From Leptoclinus maculatus (lineage: Eukaryota; Chordata; Actinopteri; Perciformes; Stichaeidae): 64,000 nt of DNA. Shown one piece after another: positions 48,601 to 63,075 of this stretch. Positions within the stretch are counted from its first letter, which is position 1. The number at the start of each line of letters is the position of its first letter. Below the pieces are notes generated by a model, which did no database searches, was not told where the DNA came from, and saw only the letters and a program-made list of their open reading frames with translations. The position numbers were made by a program, and so were the translations under genes. The stretch lies in NCBI GenBank assembly GCA_032191485.1, contig JAVDOI010000005.1, forward strand, positions 9,194,979-9,258,978. The letters run 5' to 3'.

Positions 48601-50320
48601 GATTACAGAAGTCATTATACTTTATATGCATTGGTTAGACCATTTCACAACAGACATTTTGACCTGAAAAACACAGGTGATGTCACCGTGTTTCCAGATC
48701 TCAGCTATTAACCTGGTGAGTACAACGTCATCCTAACTGACAGAAATGATCCAACAAGCTACAAAAATAAGACCCGATTTCTACTAAGCTGGTATTTACC
48801 TTTAAAGAAAACCCATTCATCCATTTTCCACAAATCATAGGTCTACTGACTATAATTGTGAATGCTCCAGTACTGACCTCCAGCGGGTGTGGGGCCTTGA
48901 TATCAACGCTGACTTGAGTCCAGCCACTGGTAGCATACACCCCTGGCCTCCAGATCTCCTCATAGTGGCCCAGCTGGTCTTTGGTGAAAACTGAAAAGAT
49001 GTTTCCCCTCTCCTGGTCTCTGTTGTAGTAGAAGGACAGGCAGCCGGCTATGGGAACCGTGGTCATGGGCGAGGTCAGCTTGGCTACTTCCTGGAAGTGC
49101 TTGGCGTACACTGAGTCCACATACATGTAGTGGCCTGGAGCAGTGGAAGATATAGATGAGCAGAACGTTATGGGCTGTCACATTTATAGGATGTGTGTGG
49201 TTTTACATGTTGCAATAACATATTACTAATGGATTGTTACTCTGACTCATGTTTAGTGAGTCATACACACCCCCATCAGTGTTTGGAGATTAAACAGATG
49301 TTTTGCATTGACTATGTCTTTGTTTTTAAAGACATAAAGCAGAGATGGATAACCATAAGGTCAAAACCTGCAGGTCTTCATCCTAACCAAACAATAGAGC
49401 AGTTCATTTCATTGTCCAGCACGCCTTCCTGATTACAGGTTCTGTCTCCAGGACCATGAATCCATGTTAACTACAGAGCCTTTATATGCAGCTGGATCCT
49501 GGATGTTTCAAACTGGTAGACCATGAACTGTTAGAATATTTTGTTATCCACATAGATTTTGTCGTGATTTGGAGTTTTTTAATAGGATTTTGCCTCATTT
49601 AAGTTTAACATTATTTAAATGCATCACAAAGTGCACTGACACGGACCCTTACCCCCCCCCCCCCCCCCCCATCGACACGTTACAGTACTGCCTTCACATC
49701 TGTCTATCAGCACACCTTTGAGACTGTCTCACTGCAGAGTGCATCATCTTTGTATACTTCATACTGTGAGACCTTCGCCCATTCCTTGGACAATTTTACA
49801 GATTTCTGCACAAAACTATTATATATTTATGTTTCTTGACTTTTCCAATACTTGCTTATTTTTATTTTATTTTAAATGTTCTAATTATGTTTATGTTATG
49901 CACCAATACACCAAAGCAAATTCCTTGTACCTGAAAACCTGCTTGGAAATGAACCTGATTCTGAAGTGATTTACAGAGTAATGAAGTTAACAAAGAAAGA
50001 GGAACACAACAGTAATTAAACACTTGGTTTGATAAGAAATGAAAATGAGGCATGTTAGGATGTTAGGGAGAAGTCCTCAATGTCAACACAAGTCAAATAT
50101 TACAACAAAAACATCCACAGTTCTTTTATCTTAAACATCTCTTAGCTTCGGCCATGATGCAAACCTGGCGAATGACTGTTGATGAGCGCCACCTTTTCAT
50201 GTTTCGTGACATTTGATCGTCAGCACAGCTGATGAAAGAATACGCTTGATTAAAACGTAGGTCAGTGGTTCCCAAACTGGGGTGCAGTGGAACTACAGGG
50301 GGGGCACGGCTTCATCACCA

Positions 50321-50413
<93 letters not shown>

Positions 50414-53210
50414 ATCAAATACAATTATAACAAATACATTTGCAAACAAGTTGTAAAGATAGGGCACTATATCATATGGTTGCACCTAAGAAATAAAAAG
50501 ACGTGACATGCACTGTGTTCCAACCACGCCCCCCCAGAGAGGCTCATGTTACTGACAGCGGCAAAACCAGAGACAGAGACAGACAGAGAGACAGAGAGNN
50601 NNNNNNNNNNNNNNNNNNNNNNNNNNNNNNNNNNNNNNNNNNNNNNNNNNNNNNNNNNNNNNNNNNNNNNNNNNNNNNNNNNNNNNNNNNNNNNNNNNNN
50701 NNNNNNNNNNNNNNNNNNNNNNNNNNNNNNNNNNNNNNNNNNNNNNNNNNNNNNNNNNNNNNNNNNNNNNNNNNNNNNNNNNNNNNNNNNNNNNNNNNAA
50801 AAGAAAGAGACAAAGATCAGAGATAGGAAGGAAGCGATGTACTAAGATGGACAGATGTGTGACTGGTATAAAGCACAAATCAGATGGATGCCTGTTACAG
50901 TTGTAACAGGCGACGTGACCACCACCACCACAACGACACAAAAAAGGTAAAAACAAGAACACATCAGGAGGCCCATCTGTCCCTGGGCTTGAGAGCACTA
51001 TGGTCACAAGAAGAGAGACCAGTGTGTTGTGTCTTCAGATACTGGCAGCAGACAGTGTGAAGCCCACTACATTAAAAAGACACTTTGAAACCCACCCCCC
51101 CGATCATGGGAACAAGCACCGTGAGTTTTTCAAAAAGAAATTGGAAAACTGTCATACCCAGCAGTGACTTTGTAAAAGCTGCATCTGTCCCACATCTGTC
51201 CCTGTGAAAGCACAACTAATTCAGTTTGAACAATCTGTTAAATGGGGACATGTAAGTTGTTGCACTGTTCCTAACTTCAATTTTAACATTTGTTAACAAT
51301 GTTCCTATATCATCAAAGGGGGGCTTGACAGAAAAGGTTTGGGAACCACTTACGTAGGTGGTGTTACACTGTCAGGTGACTTTTTGAGTTGTTGATGAAT
51401 ATGTTTGCTCGGGAATCTCTTCATTAGCTCCTTCAGAAATCAAGCCATGCAGGTAAACTGTTATGATGCAGCAACACGCCCAAAGCATCGCTTCAGAACT
51501 GTTCCTTTACTTCCTCATATCATGAGCAGAATGAACACTGTGGTAGCCCGGTCTGTCAGATCTCAGTACTGTCCAGCATACTGCACCATAATAACCAGTT
51601 GGGAGCTGCAGACGTAAACAGCTAACCACACCGGTGACAAAAGTAAGCTGTATATTTAGCCATATTTTGGCAGAAATATGTGTTTGGAGAGTTTGGGACA
51701 CACTGATCATAGAAAACGACAGAGGAGAAGTGATGCAGAATGTGTTTGAAAGGTTTCAATAGACATTTACAAACTTTGAAGCCTTTGGAATCCATTGAAA
51801 GTTATGGATGCAGGTTATGACTGTTACTATATATACATATCCAATATATATATATATATATATATACACGCATTAGGGGTGTAACGATACGCGTATTCGT
51901 ATTGAACCGTTCGGTACGAGGCTCACGGTTCGGTACGCATGACGAACCGAACAATACGTTCATACTAGTGCATTTGGAAATGCAGAAGCTTAAATTGTGG
52001 GATATATTATGTTTTCGGTGGAGCCACTGTTCTCAAACTGGCAACACACATGACGTAACGGACAGCGTGCTCTCTGACACGCCCACCACCAAAGAAACAC
52101 TTCCTACTCCAGTCGGGCACTTTGCGCTGTGAGACACGCTACATGAAGCTAACGTTAGCTCGGTGCAACATGGCTAGTAATAGACCAGGAATAAAAGATC
52201 CTCCAACGGCCTACAGGTCTGGTGTTTGGAGCCACTTTGGTTTCTCTGTGAACTATGAGGGCGATGGTGAGAGAGTGGTGGATAAAAAAACAACGCGATC
52301 AACAAGCGATCACCACGGCGGTTGGTACATTTATAGCCGCGGACATGAGACCCGACTCTGTAGTGTAAAACGCTTTATGAACCTGCTGAATGTTATTGAG
52401 CCCGTTACACGCCAGCAGCTGCGTGCCGGTGCTGTTGAAGCGGACGCTCATGGCGCTCTGAGGGACATGCTGCCTCCGTAACGGAGCAATGAGAAGAGAA
52501 GGAGAGAGAACGTATTAAGAGCCGGTGAGACGTGTCTGCAACAATGAACTAACATTAAAAACACGATGGAAGCTACGGTTGAACGTAACAGTCCAAATAG
52601 AAATGCATACATTAAATAATGTAACAGTATAACCCTGCCCTCCCTCCTCCCACTGGTTGGTCCTCGTACTGTCTTTGTCTGTCATGGAAAATATATCATA
52701 AAATCCCAATGAACAAAAGGAAAACTTGGTAGTAAATTGAGGGACTTTCTAAGTAGTAACTGTAAGATGAAGAGCCACGTTCACTAGGTGTAGTTCCATC
52801 ATTGTTCATACTACAATGATGATGGAGAAGATGTAAGTAACAATACTACATTAACGTTACATTTTTTAAGGAGCAGTTTTTGTTTTTTATGCTTATGTGT
52901 TGCTAAGAAGACACCCCAGAAGATGGGTCACTCAGGTATAGTTCCATCATTGTTCAAAGAATAGCTTCATGATGTTAGTTTTAATGAATAAATATATTTT
53001 AAAATCAAGTACGTTTCTCTGGCATTTATAGTTTTCTACTGTATTGAAAACGTACCGAAACGTACCGAACCGTGACTCCACTGTATCGTACCGAACCGAA
53101 CCGTGACTTTTGTGAACCGTTACACCCCTAACACGCATACATGCCAACTGTGCTGGTGCAATAAACCTGCTCATGCACAGTTCTTGACGTGCATGAATGT
53201 GCCATGTATG

Positions 53211-53249
<39 letters not shown>

Positions 53250-55613
53250 AACTCGCACAGCCATCTTTGTGAGGACCAATTGGAGTTTTGGACCTTCAGA
53301 GGACATTTTTGGACAGTGCGGGTATTTTGGGCGGTCAAAGGCCCGTTTGAGAATTCAGACTTGGTTTTGGATTAGAATTAGTTTTAGGTAAGGAAAAGGG
53401 TTGGGGTCAGTTGGGAACCCTTTTATCACTAGGCCTTTTTTGGCTGCTGCTCGAAAATACTATACCCATACTCAAAGGGGGCCTTACTCTCTAACTACAA
53501 GGCCATTTGAATAATTTAAATTGATTAATAACACTCAAGTGGGTGAGCTTTGATGAGAGGTGTACATATTGTGTATATGTTACTGGTTAATACCAAATGA
53601 AGATGGAACACAGCTCAAATGGAAAACAAATTTCAGGTTCGCCTGATTCATATTGATTGATTTATTTGAAATAATGCAGATTGAAGCCTAAAATACTCAA
53701 CAATCATAGCACAACATGTTTGAAGTCTCCACAAAACAGATTTTACTTCGATTGAGTGAAGCAGGCCCACGTTATAAGGCTTCAGTACGGAGAAATCAAG
53801 CGAGATCAAGCGAGGTCAAGCCAAAATTCTCATTTTGGAACCAGCTGTTGCAGCTGTTCTATTTTAATTTGATATACTATATAACTATATATTTAATTTG
53901 TTTATCACTAATATTGTTCAATGACATCATCATACAGCAGTTTGGCATCATTTTGAGCCATTTTGAGCCATTTTGAGCTCTCTGACGCTCTCATATAATT
54001 CTACTTCATGGAATTTTCTCGTCTCTGTATGTGTGTGTATGTGGCTCTTCCTAAGGCCTGTGATTGGCGGACTTTCGTCATGTGACCACTTTTTCGAACC
54101 GGGAGAATGAAACGAATGCACCAGGAAGTTCCTTGAGATGACTCACTGACTTTCTAGCCACTAAAAAGCCAAAGGCGCGCCGAGCCTCCCCCGAGAGTAA
54201 AATCATTGGCTCAACAGTAAAAGGCGGACCATCTCGTCATACATGCATTGTAAAAGTCCGCCATTTCGTCACAAACACACTGAAACACATTCTCACACAC
54301 ACACACAGACGAGAGGACATGCCCGGACACGTTTGAAATGGATTACCGGCAGTTTCCAGCGTTTTTCTTCAAGAAAATCATCTCAAGGTACGAAGCGTTT
54401 ACATTTTGCGGAGCTGTTGTTCAGCCGTTGTTCGTCGGTTTTCTTGCTATAAGTTTTTAATGGTTTCAAGGAGAGGAATATGAAAGATACGAGTGGATTC
54501 GCTGTAGAGTCCTCGTGCTTTCTGATGTACGGTTCGGCCATGATCGCAGTTAGTTTTGTCTTGGTATCTGAAAACGAAGTGCGTAGCTCGCTGTTTCCTG
54601 GCGAAAAAATACGTAAAACTGTAGTAGTACTTCTGGTATATTTAATTACTTCGTGTATAACTGTTTTTTGAGTGAGTAAAATGATTCTATGTTTTTTTCG
54701 GCCAGAATCTCATCGTTATATAGGTATATGATATGTCATAAAATATAATTTTATTCATTTAGCAAACGTGATTTGTACTACATGTGCGTACTACATGTGC
54801 GTTATATATGGGGCACTCGCGGCAAAAAGGTTAAGGTTAGGGGAAGGGGCTAGGGAATGCATTATGTCAATGAGTGTCCTCACAAAGAAGTACAAGGTTG
54901 TATGTGTGTGCAATCTTGTACTTGCTACATAGTGAGGACCGAAACACGTTTGTACGACATTTTTGGAAAGTGATGACATTCTGGCAGGTCCTCACGTTTT
55001 TAAGTTCAGGTTAGGTTCAGGAAAATGTTTGGGGTTAGGCATTTAGCTGTGATGGTTAGGGTTAGGGGAAGGGGCTAGGGAATGCATAATATCAGTGAGG
55101 GTCCTCACAAAGAAAGAAATACAGGGATGTGTGTGTGTGTGTATATACCTCTCTGGTTATTGTTGGTGTGGTTTACAAGCAGGTTAGACTCAGGCTCTCT
55201 GGCCACACTCCCCCCAACGTACCAGTTGACATTTGGGTTCCAGCTGTTACTGTAGCCGCACAGGTGATGCTCCTCAAAATTACACTCTGGTAACAGCAAG
55301 AGCAAAGATGACCATTATTCCTTACTCAATCTTAAATATGTTGTATGAATAAATACAGTTTCACATCAGGCTATACAGCCAAGGTGAGAAATCTCACTTG
55401 ATATAACACACTGACCTATGCAGTAACCAGGAACAATGTGAATTTCAAAGATGGCCACGCTGTTACCCGAGCCACGTTCAGGTCGACCCTCCAGCAAAAT
55501 CTGTGGAAGTGAAGAAGAGTAAAAATCACGTCACATCACGTAACAATCATGTCAAGTTTCATATCACGATCATTGACATTCCTATGGAGCGTCATTCGAG
55601 GCACAGGAGCTGC

Positions 55614-55651
<38 letters not shown>

Positions 55652-56744
55652 ATATAATTTGATTATTATTACTAATGCATTAATGTGGAGACAGCACTTT
55701 ATTGTTCTACTTGGTTTAGGTGGAGCTGAACTACTTTATTCTTCATATCTTTTGTGTCTACAAAATTTAAAAAATTTGAGTTGCTGTGAAGTAAATTGGA
55801 AAAGCTTTTGTATACAATGTGTACTTCAGTAGAGTACTTGAGTAAATTGAATCAGTCACATTCCACATTCCATTACCTTTCTGTCAGATGAAATACAGGT
55901 CATGTATTTGAGGGTGGGCAGTGGGTGAAGTAGAAGCCACAGTACACCCACCTACCAACCACCACTACACTGCTGACAGGTGATATATGCGTAGCATTTT
56001 GACATAATGCAGCTTCCCCTTGTTTTCCCCTTGACAGAATACCTGCATTTTAAGACCTAGGTGTTCTAGAAGAATGGAAAAAGCATGTCAGAGATATAAG
56101 GGTGTGTATAAACATGTGGGCATGGCCCAAGTGGCAACCTCCGTGTCTGAAAAGTGAAGGCAATGCATAGGTGCCTTAAACCTGCATTCTCTCTACTAGG
56201 GGTCTCCTCTGGTTGCAAAAAGAAGTCAGATTGTATAGAAGTCTAAGAGAAAATGACTCTACTTCTCTCTTGATGTATTATTCTTTATTACTGGGCTCCC
56301 AACATCGACACCATCAGGAAAAAGGCCCAGCAGAGGTTGTACTTCCTGCACCAGCTCAGGAAGTTCAACCAGCCTCAGGAGCTGCTGATCCTGTTCTACT
56401 CCACCATCATCCAGTCTGTTCTCTGCTCCTCCATCACTGTGTGGTTTGGATCGGCCACCAAACAGGACAGGAACGGACTACAACGGATTGTCAGGTCTGC
56501 AGAGAGGATCATTGGTTCCAGCCTGCCCTCCATCCTGGACTTGTTCACCTCCAGAGTCAGGAAATGGGCTGGAAAGATCACTGCAGACCCTTCACACCCT
56601 GGACACAAGCTGTTCAACTCCTCCCCTCTGGTAGGAGCTACAGAGCTCAGTACGCCAAAACCACCAGACAGGAACAGCTTCTTTCTGCCGTCACTCTGAT
56701 GAACAATTAATAATATTGCACTACTACCTCTGTTTGCACTATTG

Positions 56745-56790
<46 letters not shown>

Positions 56791-59700
56791 TTTTATTTGG
56801 GGATATATTTATACTTAATTTATACTGTCCTACTTTTTTTTGCTGCCCTTTTTTATTCGTCTATATTTTTCCTTGTTTATTGTAAAATAGTGTATTGTAT
56901 GTACATTGAGAGCGGAGTGGAAACCGGAGACAAATTCCATGTATGCGCACGCATACATGGCCAATAAAGCTGATTCTGATTCTGATTACCTCAGTAAACA
57001 TTGTAGACATGAGCATGGTCATAATTGCTAGTTTCAAGCTAGCTAGCATTAGCTGCTGGGTCTCGCTCTTCCCCCGCTTTACCCTATTGTACAAATATGG
57101 CCACTTCTGGTTCCGAAAAACCAAGATGGTGACAACCAAATTGCCACACACAAAGGCTTCGAAACAGTAGTCCACAAACCAATGAGTGACGTTACAATGA
57201 CTGCGTCCACTTCTTATATACAGTCTATGGCATGACTTGAATCATCTCCTGTACATCAAATCTCACCCCACAGCATGTCAAAACGATGTAAATGCCCACT
57301 AAGTCAGAAATGCTGATCTGCCATTGCAAGTCTAGGGAACCTTTTTGGCCCGAGAGCCCCCCCACCGGGGGGCTAGTGGTACCGACTGGTACCGAAGAAA
57401 GCCATTTTTCAGTACCAAATATAATATTTCCACAACAATGCAGCATACCGTTTGAACGACGAAGCTCTCATGAACCGAAGCATATGTAACACTTTACACA
57501 CTCAAAACACAATAAAACACGATCTACAACAACATTCCTAGCCTCGTACGATATTTCGTCACTTTTTCGCGTTCTTTTGGCCGCGACACGCATCAGAAAT
57601 AGCCCCTCAAAAGTTGTTTCTCAACCGTCCATGTTAAAGCTAGGTACTTAGCAACAATAGCATTCGACCACGCTTCGAACGTATATCTCGGATTTCCTCT
57701 CCGGGAGACCCTTCAAACATTAACACCACTCAATTCACTCCAATTATTTTTCTATTCACTACTGCTGTCGTTTACTATGATGGTGGGTGGTTTTTAGGCT
57801 TTGAATAGCCTCATTTAATATAGTATTATGAATAATAGTGCTTTTTCACCATACGAATTTGACATTTTCAAAGTGGAGCTGTGTTCCATCTTCATGAGCT
57901 ATTAACCAGTAACATATACATAGTATTTACTCTATTCATATGAGCAAACCATTCTTAGTGTTAATAATCCCTTGGAATTATTAAAAAAGACCTTGTAGTT
58001 AGAGTGTGGGGCCCCTTTTGAGTATGGGTATAGTATTTTCGAGAATCAGCCCAAAAAACGGCTAGGGGCCAAAACTAGGGAACGAGTTCTGACTAACTTA
58101 CAAACCAAATGAGTTCATATCTGCCAAAAGACCGACGACCCTCCCAGTCAGTGCCTTGGAGCACACTGGCCAGTAATGCAAGTAGGCCTCCTAATCCTAG
58201 AGCTATAAACGCTGGCAAACAGTTATCTTGAATTACTTAATTCAAGATAACTGTCAGCCTTTAAATGTTTGCCATTCCATTACTTAAAGTACCAACATGA
58301 TGTAGTTCTGTTTTCCCCTCATAACTCAGCATGGCATGTGGAACAACCTCACTGCCTCCATTACAGAGTTTGAAGTTAACACATTTTTTCTTTCTCAGAT
58401 TTCTGTATATTCACTTGAAGAATTGTTCCCAGACAAGACTGGATGGAGGAGGCTTATTGACAATAAGGAAGCTAGTTAAATTTAGAAAGAGGCTTAGATG
58501 ACATCATTGCTTTTTTACAGTACTTGTGGGCCTTGGCCTCAAACTCACTCTGTATTTAAGGAGGGTCAGCTTTCTTTAAATTTAGATTTGCAGGCAAAAC
58601 TTTATTTATATAACACAACATTTGTTTCTGCTTTCACACCACAAACCAACCACCTTCCTGGAACTTCGCCTGTGCTCAAATGAACAAGAGTGTCATGTGC
58701 TATATACTGTATACCCTCAACTAAAGGTGAACCCATCTTTGTCATGTTTTTTTGATAAAATAGACAGTAGCAAAATCAATGTTCAATCTAACTAATAAAA
58801 TAAGAACTATAACTAAACATTAATTGTACACAAACATATGACATAAATCAGACACAGAGCAGTTTTGAACACCACTTTCCAAGATCTTCAGCACTCGTTT
58901 ACTACTTCCTGCTTTCTTACAGACGCTTTGCTGCTTGCTCTTGCCTCTGCTTACATTTTACTGCTAATATGCTTGTTTTTCTTCTTCTTTTTCTTACTCA
59001 AATTGCCAGATATATCACATATATCACTCTTCAACGTTTGAGTGAAGACGAATCCAGAAAGTCGTCGAGCTATTTGGGTTGTTAGCTAATGCTAACTAGC
59101 AGCTAAGCTAAAGCTAAGTAGCAGCAAGATGCCTCCCTTCTCCACAAACTCCTGCAGAAGATTGCAGTCTTGGAAACAAAAATCCACCGACTAGAAGTAA
59201 ACATGGAGGTAAATGGACTGTGTGGGAATGATACCACTTTACCATGGACTCTAAACTTTGGACAAACGCAAGCGAAGACACAGCTAACTAGCACCACCAG
59301 GCCTACCAAGAAACAGGAGGAGAGAGCAGATAATGGTAGTCCTCCATCGAACTCTCTCGGTGCAAAGCCGAAGAGAAAATCATACCCTCAGGATGTGGGC
59401 GGATGACTAACGGGCAGAGCCCAGCGCCCTGAGATTTGTGATGCGACTGGCTGACCTGCACTAGCACACAGGCAGAACTCCTCCTCAACCCCTGCACTCA
59501 GACGGACAAAGCCATGGACAGCTGAGAAAAGTAAAACCAGCAAAAAAACTCCACAACAACCAAGCCTACAACTTCATAACAGATTTGCTCCATTGTCGCA
59601 GGATCCTAAATCTCCATCTGATGACCTGGATAAGCAGCTATCTTCTCAAAGCAGGGTAAGAACTGAGAGTCAATGTGAGAGTGAAAGGCCGCAGGGAAAG

Positions 59701-62700
59701 CTAATGACTGGGCCTGAGACTCTGATTGTTGGTGACTATGCTGTAAAAGATGTCAGAACATTGTGCAGCAAGAATACCAAAATACTCTGCTTTCCGAAAG
59801 ATATGGTCTCTAACATGAGAGACAAAATCCTGGACATCGTGGCTGACCATCCCACGGTGAAAAACATCATCGTGCATACAGGAAGCTGTGATATTGTGAA
59901 ACAACAGTCTGAAGTTCTGAAGCAAGACTTTATTGATCTGTTAAACACAGTCAGCTCTGTCAAGGCTGAGGTGTTTATCAGTGGCCCTCTTCCACCAATC
60001 AGAGGAGGAGATGAAGGATTCAGCAGCTGTTTGCACTGAACAAATGGCTGTCAACTGCATGTACTGACCATTCAGTACATTTTATCAACAAGTTCTACCT
60101 TTTCTGGGAGCGCAGACATCTTTTTAAGGCACATGGAGTTTGCCTGAACAAGTCAGGGGTAAAACTGTTTACCTCTAACCTATTTTTCTTCCTGCATCAT
60201 CCGTCTGTTCCTACTGCCAAGGACAAGAGACAAGAGGAGTCTAAACAAGTGATAACCACACAGCATCGCCTTGGAGACCTTACGGGAAGGATGCCCCCGC
60301 CTAACGACAGCCAAATGGAGGAGTCTCCAACCTCATCATCAGGGACCGCCTCTGATCACCCACTTTCTCCCCCTCTTCAAGAGGAGGAGTCTTTACCTCC
60401 CTCCCCAGCACCTACTTCCACCCCCCAGACTCCATCCAGGTCCCTTTCCTCTCTCACACTCTCCCCATCCTCCCCCCACCTGGAGTTCACTGACCACATG
60501 AAAGAGCTGGTCATTGCTGGAACCAAACACACTCCTCGTCCCACTCCTCAACGTACAGTTCCACCTCCGCATCCAGCCCCACCCCCGCCACTGGCTCCAA
60601 GTCCTCAGCCAGTTTTGACACAATCGGCGAAGTTAAAGCGCCCTGCCCCTCCCCCACCTCCACTACGGCTCCACAACCATCCTCTGTCTCCCCTACCTGA
60701 TAAAGGCAATAACTGATATCTTCTGGGTCCAGGCTACAAGGCTAATGACACCAATGATTCTCTCCAGGAGAAGTCGGGGCCCTGTATGCAGCTAGCCTTC
60801 TCAATTCCTGTCCTGATAGTTTATAGAAAAAGAAAGGAGAGGCTGTGAAGAAACAATAGTAAACCTGCAAACTTATTAAACTTAACATTCATTCCTCGTC
60901 AGACTGTCCAAATAAATTGGGCAAATAAAGCTTTAACCACATTAAACTTAGCTTTATTAAATGTCAGGTCTCTGTCAGGAAAAACATTTTTAATCAATGA
61001 TTTTATTGCTAGGATCAAACTGGACATTTTGTTTTTAACTGAAACTTGGTTAAACCAAGATAACAGAGCAGCTGTTCTTATTGAATCAACACCTCACAAC
61101 TTCAGTTTCATGAGTGAAACAAGAGGCAGAAGAAAGGAGGTGGAGTTGCTATTTTATTTAATGATTCTCTTCAATGCAAGCAGATGTCCTTTGGTCATTT
61201 TAGTTCTTTTGAATATGTGGCTCTGAATTCCACTCAAGCTTTATTCCTAAACATTTACAGACCACCTAAATACTGTGCAACCTTCTTTGATGAGTTTACT
61301 GAACTGCTGTCTATAATCTGTATTGATTTTGACTGTGTTGTTATTGTTGGCGATTTTAATATCCATGTTGATAATCCCAAGGACAGAGGGTCTATAGAAC
61401 TATGTGGTGTCCTTGAGAACTATGATCTGACTCAGCATGTGACAGGACCCACCCACCACAGGGGGCACACTCTGGACCTAATCATCACCAAAGGTCTAAA
61501 CATTTCCAAGGTCGCTGTGACTGATGTTGCACTCTCTGATCATTTCTGTGTTTTCTTTGAGAGTGCAATCTCCTCGCACACAAATGTCCAAACCGAGGTT
61601 GTGACAAAGAGTTACATCTCTGAAAACACCGGTGAACTATTTATTCAGAAGTACTCCTCCACACCAGCCCTCTCTTGCATCTCAGTCAATGAGCTTGTAG
61701 ATAGCTTCAATTCTAAAGTAAAAAATGTTATTGATGCCATTGCACCCACTAAAGTGAAGGTTGTCTCGGGTAAGCAAAGATCTCCTTGGAGAAATGCCAC
61801 GCTGGTCAGAATAGAGAAACGAGAGTGTCGGAAAGCTGAGCGCAGGTGGCGAAAAACAAATCTCCAGGTTCACTGTGACATCTATAAAGAGAGACTTCAC
61901 AATTATAATTTGGAACTTGCAAGGCAAGGCAGTCCTTCTCTGACATCATAACCAAAAACAATAACAATACATGCGCCTTATTTGCTACCGTCGACAGGCT
62001 AACAAACCCACCAGTGTCAGTAGCTGCTGAGCTCCAATCCACCTGGGCATGCAATCAATGTGCCTCCTTTTTTACTGACAAAATTCAGAAAATTAGACAA
62101 GCAGTCAGTGCCTCCACACCAACCACAGGATATGTGTTGTCCCCATCTGTGAAGAACATCCATTCAAATATCATGACACAATTTCATTCAATCGACCGTA
62201 GAAGCCTAGAAGACATTATACAACATCTGAAGTCATCCTCCTGCTGCTTGGATATTCTACCAACACACTTTTTCAAAGATATTTCAAACTGCATGACCAC
62301 TGATCTGTTACACATTGTAAACACATCCCTTCTCTCAAGTGTCTTCCCACAAGCCCTAAAAACTGCAGTTATTAAACCGCTCCTAAAGAAGGCTAATTTA
62401 GACTCCGCAACAATGAAACATTATAGGCCAATATCAAACCTCCCATTTTTAAGTAAAATAATTCAAAAAGCGGTTTTTCAACAGCTGAACAACTTCTTGG
62501 TCGTAAATAAGTGTTTTGATGTCTTCCAGTCAGGCTTTCGACAGCACCACAGTACTGAAACTGCTCTTGTTAAGGTTTTCAACGACATCCACTTAAACAC
62601 AGACAATGGCAGAATTTCAGTCTTAGTATTACTGGATCTCAGTGCTGCATTCGACACAGTCGACCATGACATACTACTAGAAAGACTAAACATCTGGGTG

Positions 62701-63044
62701 GGACTCTCTGGCACAGCACTCAACTGGTTTGAATCCTACTTGAAGGACAGAGAATACTTTGTGTCTGTAGCTAATTACACATCAGAACTGACTAAAATGA
62801 CATGTGGTGTTCCCCAAGGTTCAATACTGGGGCCTCTTCTGTTCAACATCTACATGCTTCCACTAGCTCAGATTATGGAAAACAACAAAGTGTGTTATCA
62901 CAATTATGCAGACGACACACAAATCTACATAACTATATCACCAGGGGACTATAATCCCATACAAGGGCTGGGTAATGCATTGAACAAATCAACAACTGGA
63001 TGTGCCAGAATTTTCTTCAATTAAACAAAGAACAAACAGAAGTA

Positions 63045-63075
<31 letters not shown>

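Larger units (their letters stand above)
50263..51351 (+). mobile_element. hAT element (Charlie-like) with transposase relic, contains assembly gap
   Basis: Left end CAGTGGTTCCCAAACTGGGG; right end (reverse) AAGTGGTTCCCAAACCTTTT, flanked by acgtaggt at 50255-50262 and 51352-51359, a perfect 8-bp duplication. The interior holds a (CA)n run at 50324-50410, the N gap, and a relic frame near 51045-51165 reading LAADSVKPTTLKRHFETHPP and HREFFKKKLENCHTQQ, typical of Charlie-type or ZBED5-like hAT proteins. Confidence 0.88.

Noticed and set aside
50503..51007. Open frames crossing the N run
   Set aside because: Frames are extended artificially through unknown bases.
55020..55090. Telomere-like ggttaggg words
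   Set aside because: Only isolated ttaggg units within a common fish repeat; no tandem telomeric array.
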